DNA of 64,000 bases. It comes from Polaribacter tangerinus. GTDB taxonomy: Bacteria; Bacteroidota; Bacteroidia; Flavobacteriales; Flavobacteriaceae. A program made the position numbers and the translations under genes. Positions 17,383-25,482 of this stretch are shown in pieces. The stretch lies in assembly GCF_038024095.1 (NCBI RefSeq), contig NZ_CP150668.1:186001-250000 (forward strand). The letters are read 5' to 3'. Numbering within the stretch: position 1 is the stretch's first letter; every line of letters begins with the position of its first letter. The notes under the pieces are model-generated. The model ran no database searches, was not told the origin of the DNA, and saw only the letters and a list, made by a program, of their open reading frames with translations.

Positions 17383-17457
17383 GGTGGAAGACGGGACTCG
17401 AACCCGCGACACTCGGTACCACAAACCGATACTCTAACCAACTGAGCTACAACCACC
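17383..17457 (-). tRNA. tRNA-His (anticodon GTG)
   Basis: The minus strand folds as a cloverleaf. The anticodon stem is TCGGT/ACCGA with loop TTGTGGT, giving anticodon GTG. The T arm is GCGGG-TTCGAGT-CCCGT, and the D arm contains GCTCAGTTGGTTAGAGT. An encoded G at position -1 (17457) faces C73, the histidine identity feature. CCA is not encoded. The acceptor stem GTGGTTG against CTTCCAC has two adjacent U-U mismatches at pairs 5-68 and 6-67. All other elements look functional. Confidence 0.93.
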
Positions 17458-17511
17458 ATGTAAATTCGGGTGCAAATATAACTATTTTTTTAATTTTAAA
17501 ACAATAAAAAA

Positions 17512-18228
17512 TTAAATTAATTTATCTAAATTATCGACAGCAACATAACGTTCTGACGTAAAACCTTCTGCATATTCCACTCCTATTAATCTGCCTAAAT
17601 CTTTACCTCTATAATGTATACTTTCTTGAAAATTTTTAGATGAAATAGGCGTTTCTTCTTCTCTACTATTCGGATTGTAAAATTGTGAGGAATATGCCAT
17701 TACTGCGGCAAGTTTCTTTTCTAAAAAACCAGAAACATTTACAACAACGTCTGGCGAGATATTTTTCCACTGAATATAATGATAAACTTGTTTTGGGCGC
17801 CATTTTTCTTGAGCAACTCCTTCTAATGCTGTTTCAATTTTTAACAATCCACTTAAAAAACACGCATCAGACACTAATTTACTTCCTTTACCATGATCTA
17901 TATGCCTATCCTCTATAGCATTACATAAAACAATTTCTGGTTGATATTTTCGAATAATTTTTATAATTGCTAATTGGTGCTTTTTATCATTTGTAAAAAA
18001 ACCATCAGAAAAACCTAAATTTTCACGAATAGAAACTCCTAATATTTCTGCTGCCTTTTTTGCTTCAACATCTCTTAAATCTGCAGAACCCCGCGTACCT
18101 AACTCTCCTCTTGTTAAATCTATAATCCCTACTTTTTTACCCAAAGAAACTTCTTTGGCTATGGTTGCTCCACAGCTCAACTCTACATCATCGGGATGCG
18201 CTCCAAACGCTAAAATATCTAATTTCAT
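17512..18228 (-). CDS. bshB1: Bacillithiol biosynthesis deacetylase BshB1
   Basis: BshB1 removes the acetyl group from GlcNAc-malate to give GlcN-malate, the second step of bacillithiol synthesis in the cytoplasm. The 238-residue PIG-L type protein has the zinc motif AHPDDVE at 10-16 and the later HIDHGKG motif. The TRGELGTRG segment is typical of this branch. It is downstream of a transsulfuration enzyme by 19 bases, so one transcript could supply cysteine and bacillithiol chemistry together. The bshA and bshC genes are not in this window. Confidence 0.93.
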   Translation of the reverse strand: MKLDILAFGAHPDDVELSCGATIAKEVSLGKKVGIIDLTRGELGTRGSADLRDVEAKKAAEILGVSIRENLGFSDGFFTNDKKHQLAIIKIIRKYQPEIVLCNAIEDRHIDHGKGSKLVSDACFLSGLLKIETALEGVAQEKWRPKQVYHYIQWKNISPDVVVNVSGFLEKKLAAVMAYSSQFYNPNSREEETPISSKNFQESIHYRGKDLGRLIGVEYAEGFTSERYVAVDNLDKLI

Positions 18229-18247
18229 TTATTATATCTTTTTTAGT

Positions 18248-19411
18248 TTATTTGGTTGTAAGGGTTTTACGAATTGCTTGTTCTATATCTTCAATTAAGT
18301 CTTCTGCATCTTCAATTCCGACCGAAAAACGTATTAAACCATCTCTTATTCCGCGTTCTAAACGTTCATTTTCACTTAATAGTGCGTGAGTTGTTTGTGC
18401 TGGAGAAACAGTGGTACTTTCTAAACCTGCCAAGCTCATAGAAGGCTTAATTAAACGTAAATTATTTTGAAATGTTAACGCATCAATATCATCATTTAAT
18501 TCAAATGACAACATGGCTCCAAAATATTTCATCTGCTTTTTTGCAATCTCATGCTGAGGATGACTTTCTAAACCAGGATAATATACACGAGAAATATCTT
18601 TGTTGGTTTCTAGATATTTAGCCATTATCATAGCATTTTTTGTTTGTGCTTTTACACGTAAATTTAACGTTTTTAAACTTCTCTCTAACAACCAAACGGT
18701 CTGATCACTTAAGTTACCGCCAAAATTGATAGCAGTATTCCAAATTTGAGAAATATGTTCTTTTGAAGCGGCAACAGCACCTGCGGAAATATCTGAATGA
18801 CCTCCCATATACTTCGTGGCAGAATGCAAAACAATATCAATTCCTAAAAGTGCAGGGTTTTGATTTATTGGAGAAGCAAAAGTATTATCTATCATCGTTA
18901 TTACTTTGTGCGCTTTTGCTAAGTTTGAAATTGCTCTTATATCTGTTATTCCTAACAATGGATTTGAGGGAGTTTCTATGTATACAATTTTTGTATTTGT
19001 TTTAATTAAACTCTTAAAATCTTTTACATTATCTGAGCTTGTAAAAGAATATTCTATGCCATACTTTTCAAACTCTGCTGCAATTAAATGAAAAGTACCA
19101 CCATAAACAACTTGCTGTATAATTACATGATCTCCAGATTTTAAAAAAGCAAACATTGCAGATGAAATAGCTGCCATACCAGAACTAAAAATTAAGGCAT
19201 CTTCAGTATGTTCTAACGCTGCAATTTTTTTACACAACATTGCTTGGTTTGGCGTATTAAAATACCTAGGATATCTTTTTTCTTCTACACCATCAAAAGC
19301 ATAAGAAGTTGACATAAAAATTGGTGAAACAGCGCCTTTAAACTGTGTATCTTCCACCTCTCCTGTATGAACACAAATGGTATTTAAACCTCTTTTTTTT
19401 GAATCTTTCAT
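18248..19411 (-). CDS. PLP-dependent transsulfuration enzyme (cystathionine gamma-synthase/lyase family)
   Basis: The 387-residue protein belongs to the Cys/Met metabolism PLP family. The PLP lysine is K200 in SATKYMGGHSD. Other conserved parts are SSGMAAIS (77-84), VYGGT (102-106), ETPSNP (146-151) and the C-terminal SLAGLESTT substrate loop. Members act as cystathionine gamma-synthase, gamma- or beta-lyase, or methionine gamma-lyase, and sequence alone does not separate these safely. The cystathionine beta-synthase gene near 59 kb makes a gamma-lyase role plausible, giving cysteine from homocysteine. It shares an operon with bshB1. Confidence 0.88.
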   Translation of the reverse strand: MKDSKKRGLNTICVHTGEVEDTQFKGAVSPIFMSTSYAFDGVEEKRYPRYFNTPNQAMLCKKIAALEHTEDALIFSSGMAAISSAMFAFLKSGDHVIIQQVVYGGTFHLIAAEFEKYGIEYSFTSSDNVKDFKSLIKTNTKIVYIETPSNPLLGITDIRAISNLAKAHKVITMIDNTFASPINQNPALLGIDIVLHSATKYMGGHSDISAGAVAASKEHISQIWNTAINFGGNLSDQTVWLLERSLKTLNLRVKAQTKNAMIMAKYLETNKDISRVYYPGLESHPQHEIAKKQMKYFGAMLSFELNDDIDALTFQNNLRLIKPSMSLAGLESTTVSPAQTTHALLSENERLERGIRDGLIRFSVGIEDAEDLIEDIEQAIRKTLTTK

Positions 19412-19485
19412 AAATATTGCTTTAGACTCGCTAAAATACCAAATCCTATTTTAAAATTCTATATTTTTTGGATATCTTCGTAGTA

Positions 19486-20202
19486 ATGATATCAATACTA
19501 ATTATAGGTAACGGAAACGTTGCGCATCATTTGCAAAAAGCATTTAAAAAGATAAACACGTTAAGTGTTATGCAAATAGGTTCTAGAAATCTAAACAAAA
19601 TTCCTTTTGCTGATATTACCATAATTGCCGTATCTGATAATGCTATTTCTGAGGTTTCAAAAAAAATTACAAATCCTTTTGTTGTTCATACAGCAGGAAA
19701 TTTTGATTTAAAATCTTTACAAAATAATACCAGAAAAGGTGTTTTTTATATGTTGCAGTCTTTTTCGAAAGCAACAGATGTCAATTTTTCTCAAATTCCT
19801 TTTTGCCTAGAAGCAGAAAATAATGAAGATTATTTGGTGCTCGAAAGTTTGGCCAAAACTTTGGGTAATAAAATTTATAAAATTGACTCTAAACAAAGAA
19901 AGTTAGTTCATGTTTCTGCGGTTTTTGTAAATAACTTTACCAATCACCTGTATAAAATTAGTCGTGATATTTGCTCCCACAATAACATCCCTTTTGAAAT
20001 ATTATTTCCTTTAATTGCAGAAACTGCTAGGAAAATAGAAGTAATAACTCCCGAACAAGCCCAAACCGGACCTGCCGTTAGGAATGATACAAAAACAATC
20101 TCTAATCATTTAGAGTTATTATCTGCACAACATCAAGAAATTTATAGTATACTAACAAAATCTATACAAGAAAATACACATTCACAAAAAACACTAAATT
20201 AA
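19486..20202 (+). CDS. Rossmann-like/DUF2520 domain protein
   Basis: The protein of about 238 residues opens with a dinucleotide-binding motif, SILIIGNGNVAHHL. A VHTAGNFDL segment comes next, and then a helical C-terminal half with VHVSAVFVNNFTNHL and TGPAVRNDTKTI. This order matches DUF2520 proteins, which resemble pyrroline-5-carboxylate reductase and ketopantoate reductase folds. The reaction is not established. ATG at 19486 is chosen because the Rossmann motif follows directly; a TTG 18 bases upstream is the alternative. A TATCTTCG box at 19473-19480 ends five bases before this ATG. It is closely followed by the kdsC-like gene. Confidence 0.8.
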   Translation: MISILIIGNGNVAHHLQKAFKKINTLSVMQIGSRNLNKIPFADITIIAVSDNAISEVSKKITNPFVVHTAGNFDLKSLQNNTRKGVFYMLQSFSKATDVNFSQIPFCLEAENNEDYLVLESLAKTLGNKIYKIDSKQRKLVHVSAVFVNNFTNHLYKISRDICSHNNIPFEILFPLIAETARKIEVITPEQAQTGPAVRNDTKTISNHLELLSAQHQEIYSILTKSIQENTHSQKTLN

Positions 20203-20205
20203 CAT

Positions 20206-20730
20206 ATGGAAATTAGTTTCAAACAATTACTACCACAAATAACTACCTTTATTTTTGATGTAGACGGTGTACTAACAAATGGCATGCTTACCATAATGCC
20301 CGATGGAGAATTGGTAAGACACATGAATGTAAAAGATGGATATGCCATGAAAAATGCACTCAATAAAGGGTATAAAGTTTGTATTATATCTGGCGGAACC
20401 AACGAAGGGGTTCGAAAAAGGTTGATGGCTTTAGGAATTGAAGATGTTTTTTTAGGTGCACATAATAAAATTGAACAATACAATGCTTTGGTAAAAAAAT
20501 ACAATTTACAGCCAGAAAATGTATTATATATGGGTGATGATGTTCCTGATTATCCCGTAATGAAATTAGTTGGTATGGCAACTTGCCCAAATGATGCTGT
20601 TAGAGAAATAAAGGGTATTGCTAAATATATTTCTGATAAAAAAGGCGGAGATGGCTGTGTTAGAGATGTAATTGAACAAGTTTTAAGAGTTCAAAAAAAA
20701 TGGGATGAAAATTTTGATGCTAGCTTGTAA
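20206..20730 (+). CDS. KdsC-like HAD phosphatase
   Basis: The 174-residue protein is a C0-type HAD hydrolase without a cap. The nucleophile motif FDVDGVLTNG has D18 and D20. The second motif is IISGG, and the acidic MGDDVPDYPVM motif comes near residue 105. The match is to KdsC, which removes phosphate from KDO-8-phosphate during lipopolysaccharide core synthesis, and some relatives act on other sugar phosphates. It starts three bases after the DUF2520-like gene, so the two are coupled. No kdsA or kdsB gene is nearby. Confidence 0.85.
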   Translation: MEISFKQLLPQITTFIFDVDGVLTNGMLTIMPDGELVRHMNVKDGYAMKNALNKGYKVCIISGGTNEGVRKRLMALGIEDVFLGAHNKIEQYNALVKKYNLQPENVLYMGDDVPDYPVMKLVGMATCPNDAVREIKGIAKYISDKKGGDGCVRDVIEQVLRVQKKWDENFDASL

Positions 20731-20776
20731 AAATATTTTCTCTATCTTAAGTGCCATTAATTAAAATAAATTTTAA

Positions 20777-21202
20777 ATGAAAAAAATATTTTTTATGATC
20801 TTGCTTTCCGCAATTTCATTTCATGTTAATTCTCAAACTATTTTTGGAAAATGGAACTCTACAAATGAAAAAACAGGAGAAATAGATTCCGTTATCGAAG
20901 TATATGAAAAAAATGGTAAGGCATTTGCAAAGGTTATCGAAATTAAAGATCCAAAAAGACAAGGTTTAGTATGTGATTTATGTGAAGGTGCCAATAAAAA
21001 TAAACCTATTTTAGGTTTAAACATTTTAGATGGTTTAAAAAAAGATGGCGATGAATGGTCTGGAGGAACAATTTTAGATCCACGAAATGGCAAGGTTTAT
21101 AAATGTTATATAACATTAGAAAGTCCTAATAAACTTAAATTAAGAGGGTATATTGGTTTTTCTCTTTTTGGCAAAACTGCCTATTGGGAAAGAGCAAAAT
21201 AA
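20777..21202 (+). CDS. DUF2147 family secreted protein
   Basis: The 141-residue protein has a signal peptide of about 19 residues (MKKIFFMILLSAISFHVNSQ). A small beta-rich domain follows, with IFGKWNSTNEKTGEIDSVIEV in parts, then GGTILDPRNGKVYKC and LKLRGYIGFSLFGKTAYWER. This pattern is typical of DUF2147, which is probably a periplasmic or outer-membrane-associated lipocalin-like fold. Two cysteines lie in a CDLCEG motif near residue 56. No function is known. A strong terminator follows, so this gene likely ends the plus-strand transcript. Confidence 0.85.
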   Translation: MKKIFFMILLSAISFHVNSQTIFGKWNSTNEKTGEIDSVIEVYEKNGKAFAKVIEIKDPKRQGLVCDLCEGANKNKPILGLNILDGLKKDGDEWSGGTILDPRNGKVYKCYITLESPNKLKLRGYIGFSLFGKTAYWERAK

Positions 21203-21210
21203 AAAGATTA

Positions 21211-21247
21211 AAAAGCACCCAAATTTATAATAAGTTTGGGTGCTTTT
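21211..21247. terminator. Bidirectional terminator between DUF2147 gene and galT
   Basis: A 13-bp stem AAAAGCACCCAAA / TTTGGGTGCTTTT with an 11-base loop lies between convergent genes, with A-runs and T-runs on the two flanks. Confidence 0.9.
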
Positions 21248-21256
21248 TTACTACTT

Positions 21257-22282
21257 TTAAATTAATGCACGCAATTTACTAGCTGCAATTTCTGCAGTAA
21301 TATCTCTTTGTGGAGAGCCAAACATTTCATACCCTACCATAAACTTTTTAACAGTAGCGCTTCTTAATAGCGGTGGATAAAAACTCATGTGCCAGTGCCA
21401 ATGTGAATTATTTTTTCCGTTTGTAGGTGCTTGATGTATACCACTAGAATAAGGAAAAGATGTTTTAAACAGAGCGTCGTAAGCTTTTGTTAAAACAGAA
21501 ATGGCTTCGGCAAAAGCGGCTACTTGAACTGCTGTCATTTCTGTAATGTCTTTTTGACTATTCTTTGGGGCAATCATAACTTCAAATGGCCAGACTGCCC
21601 AAAATGGTGTTAGTACAACAAACTCAGAATTTTCATAAATAATTCTTTCTTTTGCCAAAAGCTCTTGATCTAAGTATTCTTTTAGTAAACTTTTATTATT
21701 TTTAATATAATATGAAAACTGGTTTTCATCTTTTTTATAAACTTCATTTGGTAATGTAGATTGACTCCAAATTTGCCCATGCGGGTGCGGGTTACTACAC
21801 CCCATAACAGCTCCTTTATTTTCGAAAATCTGAACGTAATTTATGTTATTATTACTGCCTAATAAATCATATTCTTTTTGCCAAGTTTGTATTACTTTTT
21901 CTATGGCTATTGCTTCCATATCTGCCAAACTTTTAGAATGATCTGGGCTAAAACAAATAACTTTACAAATACCTGTTTCACTTTTTGCTTTTAATAAACC
22001 ATCTGAAACTTCAAAAGAAGGAGAATTTGATTGCAAAGCAGCAAAATCGTTTGTAAAAACAAAAACATCCTTATAATCAGGATTTTTCTCACCATTAATT
22101 CTTGTGTTAGTTGCACATAAGTAACAACTTTTATCATACGAAGGTCTCTTTTCTTTTACAAGTTCTTCTTCTTGTCCTTGCCAAGGTCTTTTTGCTCTGT
22201 GTGGAGATACTAATACCCATTCTCCTGTTAAAATATTAAATCTTTTGTGAGAATAATCTTGCAAATTGCTTTCTAGTTCCAT
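21257..22282 (-). CDS. galT: Galactose-1-phosphate uridylyltransferase
   Basis: GalT exchanges UMP between UDP-glucose and galactose-1-phosphate in the Leloir pathway. The 341-residue protein has the active-site motif NPHPHGQIW at 164-172, with H168 expected to carry the uridylyl group. The N-terminal RFNILTGEWVLVSPHRAKRPWQG in parts is typical, and CYLC near 53-56 is a likely metal ligand pair. Its ATG directly abuts the galK stop codon (TAAATG), so translation is probably coupled. It is the last gene of the gntR-galM-galK-galT operon and meets a terminator. Confidence 0.97.
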   Translation of the reverse strand: MELESNLQDYSHKRFNILTGEWVLVSPHRAKRPWQGQEEELVKEKRPSYDKSCYLCATNTRINGEKNPDYKDVFVFTNDFAALQSNSPSFEVSDGLLKAKSETGICKVICFSPDHSKSLADMEAIAIEKVIQTWQKEYDLLGSNNNINYVQIFENKGAVMGCSNPHPHGQIWSQSTLPNEVYKKDENQFSYYIKNNKSLLKEYLDQELLAKERIIYENSEFVVLTPFWAVWPFEVMIAPKNSQKDITEMTAVQVAAFAEAISVLTKAYDALFKTSFPYSSGIHQAPTNGKNNSHWHWHMSFYPPLLRSATVKKFMVGYEMFGSPQRDITAEIAASKLRALI

Positions 22283-23437
22283 TTATACATTATTTATAAT
22301 TCTTGTTCCTTTTGCTAATTTTACCTCGTAAATACTACAAGATTTATCAAACTCTTTTTGGTACCTTTTAGAAATATCTTTTTTAAACTCTTTTATAGCC
22401 GATTTTTCAATCAAATTAATTGTACATCCTCCAAAGCCACCACCCATCATTCTTGCTCCTAAAACTGCTGAATTGTTTACTGTTTGCTCTACTAAAAAAT
22501 CTAATTCTTTGCAGCTAACTTTAAACATGTTACTGAGTCCGTTATGAGATTGATACAGTAACTTACCCACCATATTTACGTCATTTTTTTCAATGGCCCT
22601 AGAAAACTGTTGCACTCTCAAATTTTCTTCAATTACATACAACGCTTTTTTAAAATCTTCTTCAGAAACTTGGTTTTTCAACTTTTCTAAATCGGTTATT
22701 TTTGCATCTCTTAGTGCTTTTACACCCAACATTTCAGATACCTTTTCACAAACTTCCCTCCTATCATTATAGGCACTTTCAGATAAATCGTGTTTTACAT
22801 TTGTATTAATTAAAAGTAACTTATAGTTATTAAAATCTATCTTGTAAGAAGTAGAAGTTACCGTTCTACAGTCTAATAATAATGCACTTTTCTTTTCACC
22901 AAACATGCTTGCATATTGGTCCATAATTCCGCATTTTACTCCTGCAAAATTATGTTCTGCTTTTTGTGAAACTAGTATCATTTCCGATCTGCTAAGGTTT
23001 AGCTTAAATAATTTATTAAGTGCAAATACCAAGCTATTTTCTAACGCTGCTGAAGAAGACATTCCTGCTCCTGTAGGAATATTTCCTGAAAAGGCAATAT
23101 TAAAATTACCAAGTGTAATGCCTAATTTTTGTACCTCTGCAGCAACCCCAATAATATAATTTCTCCATCCTCCTTTAGGAATTCTTTCTAACGAAGTTAA
23201 ATTAAAGGCATACATTTTGTTTTTATCAATGGCAAATGCCTTACAACTATCTGAATCTGATTTTTGAATTGCCATAAAAATACCTTTGTTTACAGCAGCA
23301 GGAAAAACAAAACCATCATTATAATCTGTATGTTCTCCTATTAAGTTGATTCTTCCTGGCGAAAAAATAAGTAATGGTGTTGTTTTATATAGTTGATGAA
23401 AAGTGTTTTTTACCTCTTTCAATATTTTTTTCTTCAT
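22283..23437 (-). CDS. galK: Galactokinase
   Basis: GalK phosphorylates alpha-D-galactose at C1 with ATP. The 384 residues show the galactokinase signature GRINLIGEHTDYNDG (28-42), the GHMP ATP loop PTGAGMSSSAALE and the C-terminal GARMMGGGFGGCTI motif. The frame is intact and the length normal. It lies 29 bases after the epimerase gene and abuts galT. GHMP kinases of other types lack the N-terminal signature, so the call is firm. Confidence 0.97.
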   Translation of the reverse strand: MKKKILKEVKNTFHQLYKTTPLLIFSPGRINLIGEHTDYNDGFVFPAAVNKGIFMAIQKSDSDSCKAFAIDKNKMYAFNLTSLERIPKGGWRNYIIGVAAEVQKLGITLGNFNIAFSGNIPTGAGMSSSAALENSLVFALNKLFKLNLSRSEMILVSQKAEHNFAGVKCGIMDQYASMFGEKKSALLLDCRTVTSTSYKIDFNNYKLLLINTNVKHDLSESAYNDRREVCEKVSEMLGVKALRDAKITDLEKLKNQVSEEDFKKALYVIEENLRVQQFSRAIEKNDVNMVGKLLYQSHNGLSNMFKVSCKELDFLVEQTVNNSAVLGARMMGGGFGGCTINLIEKSAIKEFKKDISKRYQKEFDKSCSIYEVKLAKGTRIINNV

Positions 23438-23466
23438 TGTTTAGGTTTTTAAGTTTGATTGATTCA

Positions 23467-24357
23467 TTATGTAATAGCAAGTTTCCACTCAACCGAATAT
23501 TTCTGGTCTGGTTGTAAAACCTGCAGTCCAATTCCATTATTAAAACTATCTGAAATGCCAGTCTGTGGCTCTATTGCAATAGCATTATCTGTTTTGGGAG
23601 TATAAATTTGTAAAAATGAATTAGCAACTGAAGATTGAAGTTTACATTCATAATCAGAAGTTTTAAACAAAATAGTATTATGCGCTAAATCGTAACAATC
23701 GTCTAAAGATACACCACCAAAAAATAATGGCATTTCAGAATTAAATTCGGTTAATTTTGTTCCAATCATTTTTGAATTGTGCAGTACTTTCTGGGATGCT
23801 TGAAATTGAATACTACTATTATTAAAGTTCTTTGCATAAAAATATGGATGCCATCCAATGGTAAATGGAAAAGAGTGTGTATCTGTATTTTTAACTCGCG
23901 CTTTTATTCTTATTCCTTTATTGCTTAAAGTATACTTTATAAGAATATGATACGTAAATGGAAAACCACTATTTTTTGAAATTTCTTTATACTGAATAGT
24001 AACCGAAGTCTTTTTTTTAGAAATTGTGTACTTTTTTAATTCAAATACTTTATTGTAAACAAGACCATGTAGAGCATTATTATTTGCAGCTTCATTACAA
24101 TTTAATTGATAATTTATGCCTTTAAACGAGTACTTACCATCATTAACTCTGTTTACAAAAGGAAAAAGAATTGCAGATGCATAGGTTTCTTCATAAGTTT
24201 TATATTTAAAATTTGCAAGAATTTGCTTTCCATTAATAACCAATGCTTGCAAACTACCACCTAAGTTTAAATCTATTAAAGCACTCGTATTGTTTACATT
24301 ATCTTTTAATTCTAATAGATGGCTATTAGATGTTTTTATTTTATTTAATAAAATCAT
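23467..24357 (-). CDS. galM: Aldose 1-epimerase family protein (galactose mutarotase)
   Basis: The 296-residue protein is a beta-sandwich epimerase that interconverts alpha and beta anomers of galactose, which prepares the substrate for GalK. Visible family features are FPFVNRVNDGKY (Arg in the active-site region), NALHGLVYNK (catalytic His), FTIGWHPYF (second His) and EPQTGISDSFN (catalytic Glu). No signal peptide is seen, so it is cytoplasmic. It is placed between the regulator and galK, with a one-base gap to the regulator stop. The fit with GalM is better by context than by sequence. Confidence 0.88.
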   Translation of the reverse strand: MILLNKIKTSNSHLLELKDNVNNTSALIDLNLGGSLQALVINGKQILANFKYKTYEETYASAILFPFVNRVNDGKYSFKGINYQLNCNEAANNNALHGLVYNKVFELKKYTISKKKTSVTIQYKEISKNSGFPFTYHILIKYTLSNKGIRIKARVKNTDTHSFPFTIGWHPYFYAKNFNNSSIQFQASQKVLHNSKMIGTKLTEFNSEMPLFFGGVSLDDCYDLAHNTILFKTSDYECKLQSSVANSFLQIYTPKTDNAIAIEPQTGISDSFNNGIGLQVLQPDQKYSVEWKLAIT

Positions 24358-24358
24358 A

Positions 24359-25354
24359 TTACAGTGAGTTTCTTAAAATTAATGACGTTGGATTTTCCAT
24401 TTGTAAATATTCTTTCTTGTGAATTAATGAAGCTAAATTTTTACCCATTTTCTTAAAATCTGTAGAAATAGTTGTAATTCCGCCTTCCACTATTTCCTTT
24501 AGCATCGTGTCGTTATAACTAATAATACCAATGTCTTTTTTCAATTTGAAAACGGTATTCTTAAGTTTCTTAATAATTATTAATAAATTTTTATCTTCAG
24601 GTATAATATATAGTTCCCCTTTTTTAAGTGGTCGCCCAGAAATATTATTTACCACTTCAAAAGTTAAACCTGCTTTAGTACAAAATTTCAGAAAGCCTTC
24701 CTTCATGCCTTGAGGTTGAATTTTATCATCAAAAACCAATACTAAATTTGTGTATTTTTTTTCAATTTCATTTTTTACGCTCATTAAACAATTATAAATA
24801 CTTTTCTCAAAATTTTGATAAATTGCTGAATAGGCATTTAGATTAGGTTGAAGTTGGTCTAAAATACAGACCTTTTCATTTGGTAAATTCTTAAGAATAA
24901 CAGCTGCTTCTTTTAAGTTTGCAGGCATTATAATGTAGTAATTATACTGACCAATATGCTCTTTTATGAGGTTGTGAAAAAGCTTAGAATTAAAGTGATG
25001 AAAATAAATATCCACATAATAATTACTTGGCAGACTTTCTAAAAAAGAATTATACAAATCTTCTTTAAAGGCATTTAATTCATCAAAAAGTAAAAATATT
25101 TTTTGATGAACAGAAACATTTTCAGAAATTAAATAATATCCTTTACCTACTATAGAGTGAATAATTCCTCTATTCTTTAAATCGTTGTAAGCCATTAAAA
25201 CGGTGTCTCTAGAAACACCCTGAGAATCTCTTATAAAGTTTATAGATGGCAGTTTCTCTCCCTTAACCAACACTCCGTTTGTAATATCAGACTCTATACT
25301 AGCAATAATTTGCTTGTATTTTGGAACTCCTATTTCATTTTTAACTTCTACCAT
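24359..25354 (-). CDS. GntR-family regulator with a sugar-binding effector domain
   Basis: The protein of about 331 residues has an N-terminal GntR winged helix, seen as KYKQIIASIESDITNG followed by KLPSINFIRDSQGVSRDTV and NDLKNRGIIHSIVGKGYY. The rest (about 85-331) resembles a LacI-type periplasmic-binding-like effector domain, as in AraR of Bacillus. This fits a repressor or activator responding to a sugar, probably galactose given the operon. It heads the operon and is divergent from the symporter gene. ATG at 25354 is preferred over 25372, which would add MYICFI. A 16-bp dyad upstream is the likely operator. Confidence 0.85.
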   Translation of the reverse strand: MVEVKNEIGVPKYKQIIASIESDITNGVLVKGEKLPSINFIRDSQGVSRDTVLMAYNDLKNRGIIHSIVGKGYYLISENVSVHQKIFLLFDELNAFKEDLYNSFLESLPSNYYVDIYFHHFNSKLFHNLIKEHIGQYNYYIIMPANLKEAAVILKNLPNEKVCILDQLQPNLNAYSAIYQNFEKSIYNCLMSVKNEIEKKYTNLVLVFDDKIQPQGMKEGFLKFCTKAGLTFEVVNNISGRPLKKGELYIIPEDKNLLIIIKKLKNTVFKLKKDIGIISYNDTMLKEIVEGGITTISTDFKKMGKNLASLIHKKEYLQMENPTSLILRNSL

Positions 25355-25361
25355 AATAAAA

Positions 25362-25369
25362 CAAATATA
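25362..25369 (-). promoter_or_regulatory. Promoter -7 box for the gntR-gal operon
   Basis: Read on the minus strand, TATATTTG matches TAnnTTTG exactly. It lies seven bases before the ATG at 25354, so the leader would be short. Confidence 0.55.
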
Positions 25370-25390
25370 CATTTAAATTTTAAATACCAT

Positions 25391-25406
25391 ACTAGTACCT
25401 ACTAGT
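25391..25406. promoter_or_regulatory. Candidate operator of the galactose regulator
   Basis: ACTAGTACCTACTAGT is a near-perfect 16-bp palindrome: 7-bp arms ACTAGTA and TACTAGT around a two-base centre. It sits between the divergent gntR-gal operon and the symporter gene, 37 bases before the TAnnTTTG box of the symporter and 21 bases before that of the operon. Size and symmetry resemble the 16-bp operators of GntR/AraR-type regulators. Confidence 0.65.
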
Positions 25407-25443
25407 TTGTTAATTTTTTTATGATTCCTTTCATAATTATTTC

Positions 25444-25451
25444 TATATTTG
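25444..25451 (+). promoter_or_regulatory. Promoter -7 box for the sugar symporter
   Basis: TATATTTG matches the TAnnTTTG consensus exactly and lies 31 bases before the ATG at 25483. No clear -33 TTG at the usual distance is seen. Confidence 0.6.
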
Positions 25452-25482
25452 GTTTCTTTATTCACTAACACAAATAACTAAT

